Shown: positions 53,790 to 63,614 of the stretch, one piece after another | Layout of the letters: each line of letters starts with the position of its first letter | Numbering within the stretch: the first letter of the stretch is position 1 | Origin: Paracoccaceae bacterium | Lineage (GTDB): Bacteria; Pseudomonadota; Alphaproteobacteria; Rhodobacterales; Rhodobacteraceae | Assembly (NCBI GenBank): GCA_021775315.1 | Contig: JAJFIC010000039.1 | Location: 1 to 64,000 of the forward strand | Reading direction: 5' to 3' | Length of the DNA stretch: 64,000 nucleotides | The notes under the pieces: generated by a model | What the model was told of the DNA's origin: nothing | Seen by the model: only the letters and a program-made list of their open reading frames with translations | The model's database searches: none | Translations under genes and position numbers: made by a program

Positions 53790-55913
53790 ATGTTTAACGA
53801 AATCAAAAAATCTGTTGAGTGGGGCGGCGAGACGCTGACGCTTGAGACCGGCAAAATTGCCCGTCAAGCAGATGCCTGTGTCATCGCGACACTCGGCGAA
53901 ACCTCTGTGCTGTGCGCCGTGGTGTTTGAAAAGAAACCCAAGGCTGGCTTGGATTTCTTTCCGCTGACCGTGCATTACCAAGAAAAATATTACGCCGCAG
54001 GGAAAATCCCCGGTGGCTTTTTCAAACGCGAAGCACGCCCGACTGAAAAAGAAACACTGACCGCACGTCTGATCGACCGGCCAATCCGCCCGTTGTTCGT
54101 TCCGGGCTTCAAGCACGAAACCCAGGCAATCTGTACTGTTCTGTCGCACGATCTGGAAAACGACCCAGATGTCGTCGCGATGATCGCAGCTTCGGCCGCG
54201 CTGACATTGTCCGGCGCACCTTTCCGTGGCCCAATCGGCTGTGCCCGTGTTGGCTTTGTTGACGGCGAATATGTGCTGAACCCAACAGTCGACGACATGC
54301 ACAAGCTGCGTGAAAATCCTGAACAGCGCCTTGACCTTGTCATCGCCGGCACTAAAGACGCCGTCATGATGGTTGAATCCGAGGCTTACGAGCTGTCCGA
54401 GGACGAAATGCTGGGTGCGGTCAAATTTGGTCACGACGCCATGCAGCCTGTCATCGACCTGATCATTGATCTGGCCGAAGACGCCGCGAAAGAGCCGTTT
54501 GATTTTCAGGCCCCTGATTATTCCGAGCTTTACGGCCGGGTTTCAGACGCTGGTGAAACAGCCATGCGTGCCGCCTTTGCCCTGACCGACAAACAGGAAC
54601 GCACCGCCGCGATTTCTGCCGCGCGTGGAACCATCCGCGAAGCATTGTCTGATGAGGATCTGGAAGACGGCAACCTTGGGTCGTGTTTCAAAAAGCTGGA
54701 AAGCAGCGTTGTCCGTGGTGACATCCTGAAAACCGGCAAACGGATCGACGGTCGTGATTTGGCCACCGTGCGCCCAATCGTCAGCGAAGTTCAGCTTTTA
54801 CCACGTACGCACGGCTCTGCCCTGTTCACACGCGGCGAAACCCAAGCAATGGTTGTGACCACGCTGGGCACAGGCGACGACGAACAGATGATCGACGCGC
54901 TGAACGGCACATACCGTTCCAATTTCATGCTGCACTACAACTTCCCGTCCTATTCGGTTGGTGAAGCTGGCCGCATGATGGGCCCGGGTCGTCGCGAAAT
55001 CGGGCACGGTAAACTGGCATGGCGCGCATTGCAGGCGGTTTTGCCTGCGGCGACTGACTTTCCTTATACCATCCGTCTGGTGTCAGAAATCACGGAAAGC
55101 AACGGCTCGTCGTCAATGGCGTCGGTCTGTGGCGGTTCCTTGTCGATGATGGATGCGGGTGTACCGCTGAAAGCACCGGTTGCTGGCGTTGCCATGGGTC
55201 TGATCCTTGAAGGCGAAGATTTCGCCGTTCTGACGGATATTCTGGGCGACGAAGATCACCTTGGCGATATGGACTTTAAAGTTGCGGGCACCGAAAACGG
55301 TATCACCAGCTTGCAGATGGACATCAAGGTTGCCGGTATCACGCAGGAAATCATGGGCCAGGCACTGGCGCAGGCCAAAGACGGCCGTTTGCATATCCTG
55401 GGCGAAATGGCCAATGCCCTGACTGAAGCTGGCGCATTTTCCGAGCACGCACCACGCATCGAAACCATGCAGATCAACCCGGACAAAATCCGCGAAGTGA
55501 TCGGCTCCGGCGGTAAAGTGATCCGGGAAATCGTTGAAGTTTCCGGTGCTAAGGTCGACATCAATGACGAAGGCATCATCAAGATTGCCTCGCCGAATGG
55601 TGAAGCGATCCAAAAAGCCTATGACATGATCAACGAGATTGTGGCAGAGCCTGAAGCCGGTAAAATCTACACCGGTAAAGTCGTCAAACTGATGGACTTT
55701 GGTGCATTCGTGAACTTCTTTGGCAAACGCGACGGCCTTGTGCATGTTTCCCAATTGGCAAATGAGCGGGTCAATCACCCCAAGGACATCCTGAAAGAAG
55801 GCCAGGAAGTTAAGGTTAAACTGATGGGCTTTGACGATCGCGGCAAGGTTCGCCTGTCGATGAAAGTCGTCGATCAGGAAACTGGCGAAGAGATCGAACG
55901 CGAAGAGGCATAA
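53790..55913 (+). CDS. pnp: polyribonucleotide nucleotidyltransferase (PNPase)
   Basis: A 707-residue phosphorolytic 3'-5' exoribonuclease and degradosome component. Two RNase PH domains are joined by an alpha-helical linker, followed by a KH domain ([20 protein letters not shown]) and an S1 domain ([15 protein letters not shown]). ATG 53790 follows AAGGA. Length and domain order are those of the family. A strong terminator follows. Confidence 0.97.
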   Translation: MFNEIKKSVEWGGETLTLETGKIARQADACVIATLGETSVLCAVVFEKKPKAGLDFFPLTVHYQEKYYAAGKIPGGFFKREARPTEKETLTARLIDRPIRPLFVPGFKHETQAICTVLSHDLENDPDVVAMIAASAALTLSGAPFRGPIGCARVGFVDGEYVLNPTVDDMHKLRENPEQRLDLVIAGTKDAVMMVESEAYELSEDEMLGAVKFGHDAMQPVIDLIIDLAEDAAKEPFDFQAPDYSELYGRVSDAGETAMRAAFALTDKQERTAAISAARGTIREALSDEDLEDGNLGSCFKKLESSVVRGDILKTGKRIDGRDLATVRPIVSEVQLLPRTHGSALFTRGETQAMVVTTLGTGDDEQMIDALNGTYRSNFMLHYNFPSYSVGEAGRMMGPGRREIGHGKLAWRALQAVLPAATDFPYTIRLVSEITESNGSSSMASVCGGSLSMMDAGVPLKAPVAGVAMGLILEGEDFAVLTDILGDEDHLGDMDFKVAGTENGITSLQMDIKVAGITQEIMGQALAQAKDGRLHILGEMANALTEAGAFSEHAPRIETMQINPDKIREVIGSGGKVIREIVEVSGAKVDINDEGIIKIASPNGEAIQKAYDMINEIVAEPEAGKIYTGKVVKLMDFGAFVNFFGKRDGLVHVSQLANERVNHPKDILKEGQEVKVKLMGFDDRGKVRLSMKVVDQETGEEIEREEA

Positions 55914-55932
55914 GCCTGTTCAAACCGCACTA

Positions 55933-55962
55933 AAAGAAGGCCTCGTTCGCGGGGCCTTCTTT
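55933..55962 (+). terminator. rho-independent terminator after pnp
   Basis: AAAGAAGGCC (55933-55942) pairs with GGCCTTCTTT (55953-55962), followed by GTTTTC. A 10-bp stem with a 10-base loop, 20 bases after the stop. Confidence 0.85.
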
Positions 55963-56272
55963 GTTTTCGCCAACTGCTTTTTTGGGTAACTTTGCCAGCC
56001 GGTTCACGCTGTAAAACGGCATGTGGCCGCTCATCGCGCAAGCTATCGGCAATACGCCTCAAATTCAGCGCCCCTGAACCTTTGGCAAAACTCAAGGGCA
56101 ACGATTGGGGTGGCAATGACATCCCCCCTGATTTTGATTTGTCTCGCACACATACATAACTGCCGATCCGAACCGCCGCAGCGTTATTTCCAACGCCCAC
56201 GCTCTGCCCTTGCATCCGCCTAATCCATTTGACACTGTGCCGCTAAATTCCACCCTCGCAGGAGCAAGACAA
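55963..56272. other. 310-base gap without recognised gene
   Basis: Contains no convincing coding frame, RNA or repeat on either strand; frames that stay open show no family features. It must hold the promoter of the following aldehyde dehydrogenase gene. Confidence 0.4.
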
Positions 56273-57712
56273 ATGCTGGACAAGCGTCAATTCTATATCA
56301 ACGGCCAATGGGTCGCCCCGTCGCAAACAAATGACCTTAACGTCATCAACCCATCAAACGAGGAAGCTTGCGCCGTCATCTCGCTGGGTTCCGAAGCTGA
56401 CACAAATGCCGCTGTCGCCGCCGCCAAAGCCGCGTTTATTCCTTGGATGAATACACCAAAGGCCGAACGCCTTGCCCTGCTTGAAAAGCTGCTAGAGGTT
56501 TACAATTCCCGCGCCGAAGACATGGCACAGGCCATCAGCCTGGAAATGGGCGCGCCCATCGACATGGCACGGCAATCGCAGGTCGGTGCCGGGGCATTTC
56601 ACATCGGCAATTTCATCCGCGCCTTCAAGGGTTTTGAATTTGACCGGATGCTGGGTAGCCACGCTCCGAACGACCGCATTCTCATGGAACCGATTGGCGT
56701 GGTCGGCATGATCACACCTTGGAACTGGCCGATGAACCAGATTGCCCTAAAGGCGATCCCGGCGATGGCCACGGGCTGTACCATGATCCTGAAACCTTCT
56801 GAAATCGCGCCGCTTTCCGGCATGGTATTCGCCGAAATCGTTGACGAGGCTGGTTTCCCAGCTGGTGTTTTCAACATGGTCAACGGCGATGGTCTGGGTG
56901 TTGGTACGCAACTTTCCGGCCACGCTGACGTTGATATGATCAGCTTTACCGGGTCAACCCGCGCCGGAACTGCGATCCAGAAAAACGCCGCTGACACTAT
57001 CAAGCGCGTCTCTTTGGAACTGGGTGGCAAGGGTGCCAATATCGTCTTTGCTGATGCTGACGAAAAGGCCGTCAAACGTGGGGTTCTGCATTGCATGAAC
57101 AACACAGGCCAGTCCTGCAACGCACCGACACGCATGCTGGTCCAGCGTGAAGTTTATGACGCCGCCGTTGAAACCGCTGCCGAAACCGCCAGCAAGATCA
57201 CCGTTGGTCTGTCCGAGGATCAGGGCCGCCACATCGGCCCGGTTGTGTCTGAGGTTCAGTACAACAAAATTCAGGGCCTGATCGAAAAAGGCATCGAAGA
57301 AGGCGCGCGTCTGATCGCTGGTGGTCCGGGCCGTCCAGAAGACATGAACCGTGGCTATTTCGTTCGCCCAACGGTTTTTGCAGATGTGAACAACCAGATG
57401 ACCATCGCGCGTGAAGAAATCTTTGGCCCGGTTTTGTCGATCATCCCGTTTGATACCGAAGAAGAGGCAGTTCAAATCGCCAATGACACGCCTTACGGTC
57501 TGACGGATTACATCCAGACGCAGGATGGCGAAAAAGCCAACCGCGTCGCCCGTCAGTTGCGCGCGGGCATGGTTGAAATGAACGGTCAGGGACGCGCCGC
57601 TGGTGCGCCATTTGGAGGTTACAAGCAATCCGGCAACGGACGCGAAGGCGGCGTTTGGGGCCTCGAGGACTTTTTGGAAGTCAAAGCCGTTAGTGGCTGG
57701 GCCGCTGAATAA
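56273..57712 (+). CDS. aldehyde dehydrogenase family protein
   Basis: A 479-residue NAD(P)-dependent aldehyde dehydrogenase. Catalytic residues are E249 (SLELGGKGANIVF) and C282 (NNTGQSCNAPTR); GVVGMITPWNWPMNQ and FTGSTRAG mark the cofactor fold. ATG 56273, eight bases after GGAG, is used rather than the upstream frame. The Ser-Cys-Asn active site and the short N-terminus resemble broad-range enzymes for aliphatic or semialdehyde substrates; the true substrate is unknown. It is a monocistronic unit with its own terminator. Confidence 0.88.
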   Translation: MLDKRQFYINGQWVAPSQTNDLNVINPSNEEACAVISLGSEADTNAAVAAAKAAFIPWMNTPKAERLALLEKLLEVYNSRAEDMAQAISLEMGAPIDMARQSQVGAGAFHIGNFIRAFKGFEFDRMLGSHAPNDRILMEPIGVVGMITPWNWPMNQIALKAIPAMATGCTMILKPSEIAPLSGMVFAEIVDEAGFPAGVFNMVNGDGLGVGTQLSGHADVDMISFTGSTRAGTAIQKNAADTIKRVSLELGGKGANIVFADADEKAVKRGVLHCMNNTGQSCNAPTRMLVQREVYDAAVETAAETASKITVGLSEDQGRHIGPVVSEVQYNKIQGLIEKGIEEGARLIAGGPGRPEDMNRGYFVRPTVFADVNNQMTIAREEIFGPVLSIIPFDTEEEAVQIANDTPYGLTDYIQTQDGEKANRVARQLRAGMVEMNGQGRAAGAPFGGYKQSGNGREGGVWGLEDFLEVKAVSGWAAE

Positions 57713-57739
57713 GCCCAACACACCCGACAATTACCGTTC

Positions 57740-57766
57740 AACCCCGGCCTTTGCGCCGGGGTTTTT
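57740..57766 (+). terminator. rho-independent terminator after the aldehyde dehydrogenase
   Basis: AACCCCGGC (57740-57748) pairs with GCCGGGGTT (57755-57763), 9 bp with a CTTTGC-type loop, followed by TTT. It also lies just past the convergent putA stop. Confidence 0.85.
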
Positions 57767-57794
57767 CGTTGGGGTTGAAAGTTGGGGTTTGTCG

Positions 57795-60700
57795 CTAACC
57801 ACCGACCGCAGCCAGAAGGCTGGCATTGCCACCAGCCGCCGTCGTGTCGATACAGATGTGACGCTCCAGCCGACATTTCGCCGCCAGATCATCACCACAA
57901 GCCAGCGGGATCAGACGCCCGGTGCGGTTGGCCAGAACCTTGCGGATAGCAGATTGATCCGCCACCTGCCCCCAAAGTGCGACAACGTCAAAGCCTTCAA
58001 GATGGCCCAGCGCCGCAAGGTCAAGCGTGCCGTCCACAGCGTTGTCACCTTTGGCTCCCGGTGCCACGACGACCGCGCCGCACCCGTTTTCCACAGCGAC
58101 ATCAGCCTGTTGCCGGGCCAGTTCCGCGTTCGGCCCAAGACACAAAACGACACCGCGACCATAGGTGGTCAACTGGTTTGATTCGCCCGTCGGTCCGGGT
58201 AGGGACGCCGTAGATAGTATCACCGTCTCATTGGGCCGCGCAGCCTCAAGCGCGCGCGCAACTTCCTGAACATCAACCGCCCGACCGCTTGCGGCCTCGC
58301 CAGCAACGGTCGCGCTGCGGGTGAAACGTGGCACATAGGACGGCCCGCCAGCCTTGGGCCCGGTGCCTGACAACCCTTCGCCGCCAAAAGGTTGCGAGCC
58401 AACGATGGCGCCGATCTGGTTGCGGTTGATGTAGATATTCCCGGCCTTAAGACGCGAGGTCACCTGTTCAACCCGGTCGTCAATCCGCGAATGCATCCCA
58501 AAGGTCAGGCCATATCCGGTCGCGTTGATCGCATCCACCACCGCGTCAATTTCATCCGCCTTAAAAGTCGTGACATGCATGACCGGGCCAAAAACCTCGC
58601 GCGCGAGGTCACCGATCCCGTCCACTTCAATCACCGCAGGCGAAACGAACGTGCCGTGCTCAGGCACCAGAAGGCTTTTCAACAAACGTCCGTCACGCCG
58701 GGCCGCCTGAATATGCGCCGCAATATCATCGCGCGCGGCCGCATTGATCACAGGACCAACATCAACCGTCAGCGACCACGGGTCGCCCAAAACCAACTCG
58801 TCCATTGCACCGAACAGCATATCCAGAAACGGCTTTGCGATGTCTTCCTGCAAATACAACATCCGCAAGGCTGAACACCTTTGCCCAGCCGATTGAAACG
58901 CCCCTGCGATAATGTCCCTTATTGCCTGTTCCGGCAGCGCCGTGCTGTCGACAATCATCGCGTTCAGCCCGCCGGTTTCAGCGATCAACGGCGCGTCGGG
59001 TTCAACACCATCCGCCATGGCCTTGTTGATCGTCTGCGCCGTCGCGGTTGAGCCGGTAAAACACACGCCATTGATTCGACTGTCCGAGGTCAGCCCTGTC
59101 CCAACGACTGACCCACGCCCTGGCAGCAATTGCAAAGCCGCGCGCGGCACCCCGGCGCGGTGCATCAGATCAACGGCAACAGACGCGGTAATGGCCGTTG
59201 GTTCAGCCGGTTTTGCAAGCACGCCGTTGCCCGCTGCAAGGGCTGCGGAAATCTGCCCGGTGAAAATCGCCAACGGGAAATTCCACGGCGAAATACAGGC
59301 AAATAGGCCTCGCGGGGCTAGCGTTTGATGCAAACCTTGTGCCGCATAGAACCGCAGGAAATCCACGGCCTCGCGCAGTTCTGCAATCGCATCCATCGGC
59401 GATTTCCCGGCCTCCCGACACAAAACCGCAAACAATTCGCCAAAGTTTTCCTCAAACAAATCAGCCGCCCGGTTCAGCACCTCCTTGCGCTCAACCGCTG
59501 TTGAACTATCGGCCCAGACCTGTGCTGCACTTATTGCCGCTTCGACATCCGCAGACGAGGCGAGCGTCACAGTCCCAAGCCGGTCATCGGGATTGGCCGG
59601 GTTTACAACCTCAAGTTTTTCATCGCCCGTCACCGGGCAGGCCAACAAAGGTCCGGCCTGCCAAACCGACGTTCGGAAGGGCGCGCGCGCGGTTTCTATT
59701 TCCGCCAGATCATCGACATCATGCAAATCCCAACCCTTTGAGTTGCGGCGCTCGGGCTGGTACAGTTCGCCGGGATGTAGAACCGCATCTGACGCCTGTG
59801 TCGTGCTTTCAAAAACGTCAAACGGGTCTGCCGCGACCGTCTCAGGCGCCACGTTTTCGTCTACAATCTGATTGACGAACGAGCTGTTCGCACCATTTTC
59901 CAACAACCGACGCACCAAATAGGCCAGCAGATCGCTGTGCGTGCCAACGGGCGCATAGATTCGACAGCGCGTGCCTTGTCCCTTTATCACCAGATCATGC
60001 AGGCTTTCGCCCATGCCTTGCAGACGCTGAAATTCAAACGCCGTTCTATCGTCTGCCAGTTCCAAAATGGCGGCGACAGTGTGGGCGTTATGCGTGGCAA
60101 ATTGCGGGTAAATCCGGTCGGTCATCGCCAGCAATTGGTTGGCGCACAGAATGTACGACATGTCGGTTGCCGCTTTGTGGGTAAAGACAGGGAAACCTGT
60201 CAGACCTTCGACTTGCGCGCGCTTGATTTCGGTGTCCCAATAGGCGCCTTTCACCAACCGCACCATGATCTTGCGATCAAGCGTCACGGCCAATTCGTGC
60301 AACCAATCCAGAACCGCCCCAGCGGTTTTACCGTAGGCCTGAACGACCACTCCGAACCCGTCCCAGCCTGCCAAATCGGGGTCGCGCAGCACGGCCTCGA
60401 TCACATCAAGCGATAAATCCAGCCGGTCGGCCTCTTCCGCGTCGATGTTAAAACCCATACCAGCCCGCGCTGCTTGCCGCGCCAGTTTGCGGGTTGAATT
60501 GACAAGTTCGCGCATCACGCGCTCTTTCTGGCCCATCTCATATCTAGGGTGCAGCGCGGATAGTTTGACCGAAATGCCGGGGTTTTCACGGCTGTCTGGA
60601 GATTTGCAATGCGCCGCCAGATCAGTGATCGCGTCAGAATAGGCATCGAAATACTTGCGGGCATCATCTGCGGTCAACGCCGCTTCGCCCAACATGTCAT

Positions 60701-61286
60701 ATGAAAACGTGTAGCCCTCGCGCGCCAGTTTGCGGCCGCGTGACAGGGCTTCGTCTATCGTGCGACCAAGGACGAACTGATGGCCCATTTCACGGATAGC
60801 GCGCCCGACGGCTGTGCGAATAACCGGCTCGCCCAGCCGCTTGATTGCGCCATGCAAAGTGGCCGCGATCCCCTCGCCCTCACCATCTTTCAGAACCTTG
60901 CCGGTCAACATCAATGCCCAGGTTGACGCATTGACCAGTGACGAACTGGACTGCCCCAAATGTGCGCCCCAGGACGACGGCGCGATTTTGTCCTCGATCA
61001 GCGCGTCCATCGTATAGGCATCGGGAACCCGCAACAAAGCCTCGGCCAGACACATCAGGGCGACCCCTTCGTCAGTGGACAGACCGTATTCGGCCAGAAA
61101 AACCTCCATCAGACCGGGGTTACTGTCTGATCGGATCGCACGCACCAGATCAACGGCGCGGGCCTTGGATTGCAGTCTGAGCGCGTGACTGATCGCATGC
61201 TTTGCCTGCAATTGATCAAGGCATTCGGTTTCGGACATAATCGCAGATTTGCGGATGGCTGCGCGCTGAAGGGTAAGGTTGGCCAT
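57795..61286 (-). CDS. putA: bifunctional proline dehydrogenase / glutamate-semialdehyde dehydrogenase
   Basis: A 1163-residue PutA that converts proline to glutamate at the membrane. The proline dehydrogenase barrel covers about residues 150-500 (GISVKLSALHPRYE, IMVRLVKGAYWDTEIK). The aldehyde dehydrogenase half follows (AETGGLNAMIVDS with the general base Glu, SAGQRCSALR with the catalytic Cys) and then a C-terminal domain. No ribbon-helix-helix DNA-binding domain precedes the barrel, so this PutA is not a repressor; a divergent Lrp-type regulator takes that role. ATG 61286 follows GGAGCATTCCC. Confidence 0.95.
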   Translation of the reverse strand: MANLTLQRAAIRKSAIMSETECLDQLQAKHAISHALRLQSKARAVDLVRAIRSDSNPGLMEVFLAEYGLSTDEGVALMCLAEALLRVPDAYTMDALIEDKIAPSSWGAHLGQSSSSLVNASTWALMLTGKVLKDGEGEGIAATLHGAIKRLGEPVIRTAVGRAIREMGHQFVLGRTIDEALSRGRKLAREGYTFSYDMLGEAALTADDARKYFDAYSDAITDLAAHCKSPDSRENPGISVKLSALHPRYEMGQKERVMRELVNSTRKLARQAARAGMGFNIDAEEADRLDLSLDVIEAVLRDPDLAGWDGFGVVVQAYGKTAGAVLDWLHELAVTLDRKIMVRLVKGAYWDTEIKRAQVEGLTGFPVFTHKAATDMSYILCANQLLAMTDRIYPQFATHNAHTVAAILELADDRTAFEFQRLQGMGESLHDLVIKGQGTRCRIYAPVGTHSDLLAYLVRRLLENGANSSFVNQIVDENVAPETVAADPFDVFESTTQASDAVLHPGELYQPERRNSKGWDLHDVDDLAEIETARAPFRTSVWQAGPLLACPVTGDEKLEVVNPANPDDRLGTVTLASSADVEAAISAAQVWADSSTAVERKEVLNRAADLFEENFGELFAVLCREAGKSPMDAIAELREAVDFLRFYAAQGLHQTLAPRGLFACISPWNFPLAIFTGQISAALAAGNGVLAKPAEPTAITASVAVDLMHRAGVPRAALQLLPGRGSVVGTGLTSDSRINGVCFTGSTATAQTINKAMADGVEPDAPLIAETGGLNAMIVDSTALPEQAIRDIIAGAFQSAGQRCSALRMLYLQEDIAKPFLDMLFGAMDELVLGDPWSLTVDVGPVINAAARDDIAAHIQAARRDGRLLKSLLVPEHGTFVSPAVIEVDGIGDLAREVFGPVMHVTTFKADEIDAVVDAINATGYGLTFGMHSRIDDRVEQVTSRLKAGNIYINRNQIGAIVGSQPFGGEGLSGTGPKAGGPSYVPRFTRSATVAGEAASGRAVDVQEVARALEAARPNETVILSTASLPGPTGESNQLTTYGRGVVLCLGPNAELARQQADVAVENGCGAVVVAPGAKGDNAVDGTLDLAALGHLEGFDVVALWGQVADQSAIRKVLANRTGRLIPLACGDDLAAKCRLERHICIDTTAAGGNASLLAAVGG

Positions 61287-61405
61287 TGGGAATGCTCCGT
61301 CAAAAAGTGAGTTGGCTGACGATAGCAAAAAACCAAAGGTTATGTTTCCCGAAGAAGCCTGATATACAGGTATTTGACCTTAAATTTCTCGCGAAAGCCT
61401 CAGTT
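61287..61405. promoter_or_regulatory. putA-putR divergent control region
   Basis: A 119-base region between the two divergent starts. AAAGGT (61335-61340) and ACCTT (61377-61381) form a loose inverted pair that could be part of Lrp-type binding. No firm promoter was assigned. Confidence 0.4.
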
Positions 61406-61879
61406 ATGCTTGAAAACCTTACCGATCACGGGAAACTTGACCGATTTGACGCAAAAATCCTCGACATCTTGTCGCATGACGGGCGTTTGACCATTACCGA
61501 GCTTGCCAAGGCTGTCGGCCTGTCCAAAAGCCCCTGTCAGGTGCGCATGCGACGCTTGCAGGCAGATGGGTATATCCTGGGTTTTCGCGCGGTTTTAAAT
61601 CCGATCAAGCTCGACCGCGATCACATCGCTTTCGTCGAGGTCCGCCTGACCGACACCACGGAACCGGCCTTACAAGCCTTCAACCGTGCCGTTATGGACG
61701 TGCCGCAAATCGAACAATGCCACATGATTGCAGGGTCGTTTGACTATCTGTTGAAAATCCGCACGCAGAACATCCGGGCCTATCGACACGTGCTGGGTGC
61801 CACGATTTCCAATCTGCCCTTCGTCGGCAGCTCGTCAACCCATGTGTCGATGGAGGCGGTCAAAGATAATGCTTTTTAG
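61406..61879 (+). CDS. putR: Lrp/AsnC-family regulator, probable PutR
   Basis: A 157-residue regulator. The N-terminal helix-turn-helix (KLDRFDAKILDILSHDGRL, then ITELAKAVGLSKSPCQVRMR) is followed by the RAM ligand-binding domain with the conserved AGSFDYLLKI. ATG 61406 is used; the open frame runs further upstream but is not family-like. Divergence from putA matches the proline-responsive activators of Rhodobacter and Agrobacterium putA. Its stop overlaps the ABC permease stop. Confidence 0.88.
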   Translation: MLENLTDHGKLDRFDAKILDILSHDGRLTITELAKAVGLSKSPCQVRMRRLQADGYILGFRAVLNPIKLDRDHIAFVEVRLTDTTEPALQAFNRAVMDVPQIEQCHMIAGSFDYLLKIRTQNIRAYRHVLGATISNLPFVGSSSTHVSMEAVKDNAF

Positions 61880-62679
61880 CTTACATTCCGCATATGCCGG
61901 TTCAGCCGCCGGTTCAATAACCCAAAAATTGCGGTCAGGATCAACGTGAAAATGATGAAATAAACCGCGATGATCGGATAAGGCACAAATGGATTGAACG
62001 TCTTATCGGCAAAATAACTGGCGTAATAAAGCGCGTCACCTTTTTGCCGCCAAGCCGGAAAGCTGGAAAAAAACACCAGTGTGGTTGCGTGAAACAAAAA
62101 GATCGCCTCGTTCGTGTACGACGCCCAGGCGAGGCGCAGCATCGACGGGAAAATAACCCGTCGGAACTTGCGATAGGGCGACATGCCGATGGAATCCGCG
62201 GCCTCGATATCGCCTTTTGGCACAGACAACAGCGCGCCGTGGAAAATCTGGGCGGTATAAGCCGTTGTGTTCAGGAACAATACGATCAGCGCGCCCAACC
62301 AAGCCTTTGTCAACCAGCGGGTTTCAGCGGTGATTTCCATGAAACCAAGGTTGATGTCAAATGCCACCTTTGGGATCAGCACGAAGGTTTCATAGGCGAT
62401 AAAGAACTGGATAAACAAGGGTGAGCCGCGAATGACAAAGATAAACGCCTGTGCTGGCCAGCGCAGGGCAGGTCTGTCACTTGCCCGCGCAACGGCGACC
62501 AGAACGGCAAAAAAGAAACCGAAACCAAGCGCGAAAACCGCGAAATAAAGGTTCCAGATTAAGCCCGAGCCGATCAGAACCGCATGATCACACAGCGTGA
62601 AATCGGTTTTTGGCAACAGGCGCTCGCCCCAGCCAATGGATCGAAGGGCATAGCCGCTGATGGTTTCTGCGCAGCTCAA
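61876..62679 (-). CDS. polar amino-acid ABC transporter permease (HisM-like)
   Basis: A 267-residue inner-membrane permease with about five helices. The EAA-type loop reads GDIEAADSIGMSPYRKFRRVIFP, and FVIRGSPLFIQFFIAYE is the usual N-terminal motif of His/Glu/Gln-type permeases. It starts in the stop of its partner (ATGA at 62676-62679). No ATPase gene is in the window; it may lie beyond the right edge. The substrate class is polar or basic amino acids by family. Confidence 0.88.
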   Translation of the reverse strand: MSCAETISGYALRSIGWGERLLPKTDFTLCDHAVLIGSGLIWNLYFAVFALGFGFFFAVLVAVARASDRPALRWPAQAFIFVIRGSPLFIQFFIAYETFVLIPKVAFDINLGFMEITAETRWLTKAWLGALIVLFLNTTAYTAQIFHGALLSVPKGDIEAADSIGMSPYRKFRRVIFPSMLRLAWASYTNEAIFLFHATTLVFFSSFPAWRQKGDALYYASYFADKTFNPFVPYPIIAVYFIIFTLILTAIFGLLNRRLNRHMRNVS

Positions 62680-63539
62680 ACCGCACCGCCAATCGTTGCC
62701 TGCCCGCGCGAAACCCGTCGGGTGATGCGGGTAAATATGCGTTCAGAAATCCAGGTTAAAAACAGATAGAACACCAGCAGGAAAAGGAAATACCCAAGGC
62801 GCCAATCGGCATGGGGGTAATCAAATATCCCGGTTTTAGTGCCGCCTAATTCGCGGGCCCAATATACGATATCCTGAATGCCCAGCAAGAACAGCAGTGG
62901 TGTGGCTTTGATGAAAATCATCCACAGATTGGACAGGCCGGGCAGCGCATAAATCCACATCTGCGGCAGGTGAATACGGCGGAAAGTCTGGCGTGGTGTC
63001 ATGCCAAATGCCGCACCGGTTTCCAATTGGGCCGCAGGAACGGCCGCCAGTGCACCATAAAGAGTGTTGGCAGCAAAAGCTCCGAATACGACAGAAAAGG
63101 CGACCGAGGCCTGAAAGAATGCATAGGATTTATGCGCCCATTCGGGGGCAGAACTAAGCGGCATTTTCGCCTTGGCACAGACAATAAAATCGTTTCCCTG
63201 ACGCACCGGATCAGTAACCTCGGGGCACAGGACCATATGGCGAATATATTCGATCCCCTGATCCATCGCGATCAGGGCAAACAGGAAAAACACGATGTCA
63301 GGTACACCGCGAACGATCGACGTATATGCAAGGCCGAACCAGCGAAGCGGGGCGAATTGCGCGCGCCGGGCCAAGGCCCCTGCAAACCCCAATGCCAGAA
63401 TAAAGGGTACGGTGACAAAAAGTAGCGAAAGCACGGTGATAAAGCTGAAATAGAAGCCCTGATGCTTGCCGTTGGTCAAATAACAGCTCCACCATTGAAG
63501 TCCTTCAAGGGTTTTGGGATCTGCACAGAATTCAAACAT
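62676..63539 (-). CDS. polar amino-acid ABC transporter permease (HisQ-like)
   Basis: A 287-residue inner-membrane permease. The loop ETGAAFGMTPRQTFRRIHLPQM is the EAA motif that contacts the ATPase, and YTSIVRGVPDIVFFLFAL is the family N-terminal motif. A periplasmic insertion around residues 110-150 (CPEVTDPVRQGNDF) is larger than in short relatives. It lies between the binding-protein gene, from which a terminator-like hairpin divides it, and the HisM-like gene. Confidence 0.88.
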   Translation of the reverse strand: MFEFCADPKTLEGLQWWSCYLTNGKHQGFYFSFITVLSLLFVTVPFILALGFAGALARRAQFAPLRWFGLAYTSIVRGVPDIVFFLFALIAMDQGIEYIRHMVLCPEVTDPVRQGNDFIVCAKAKMPLSSAPEWAHKSYAFFQASVAFSVVFGAFAANTLYGALAAVPAAQLETGAAFGMTPRQTFRRIHLPQMWIYALPGLSNLWMIFIKATPLLFLLGIQDIVYWARELGGTKTGIFDYPHADWRLGYFLFLLVFYLFLTWISERIFTRITRRVSRGQATIGGAV

Positions 63540-63568
63540 GGCACATTCGCATCAGGTAATTCCTAAGG

Positions 63569-63595
63569 AAAAGGGGCCGCGCGAAACGCAGCCCC
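63569..63595 (-). terminator. attenuating terminator between the binding-protein and permease genes
   Basis: On the minus strand GGGGCTGCG (63595-63587) pairs with CGCGGCCCC (63581-63573), a 9-bp stem with loop TTTCG, followed by TTTT (63572-63569). Probably lowers expression of the permeases relative to the receptor. Confidence 0.7.
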
Positions 63596-63614
63596 CAAAA
63601 GTCATTGTAACCGA

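Noticed and set aside
55874-56215. 113-codon minus-strand frame after pnp
   Set aside because: Overlaps the pnp end and its terminator; no family features.
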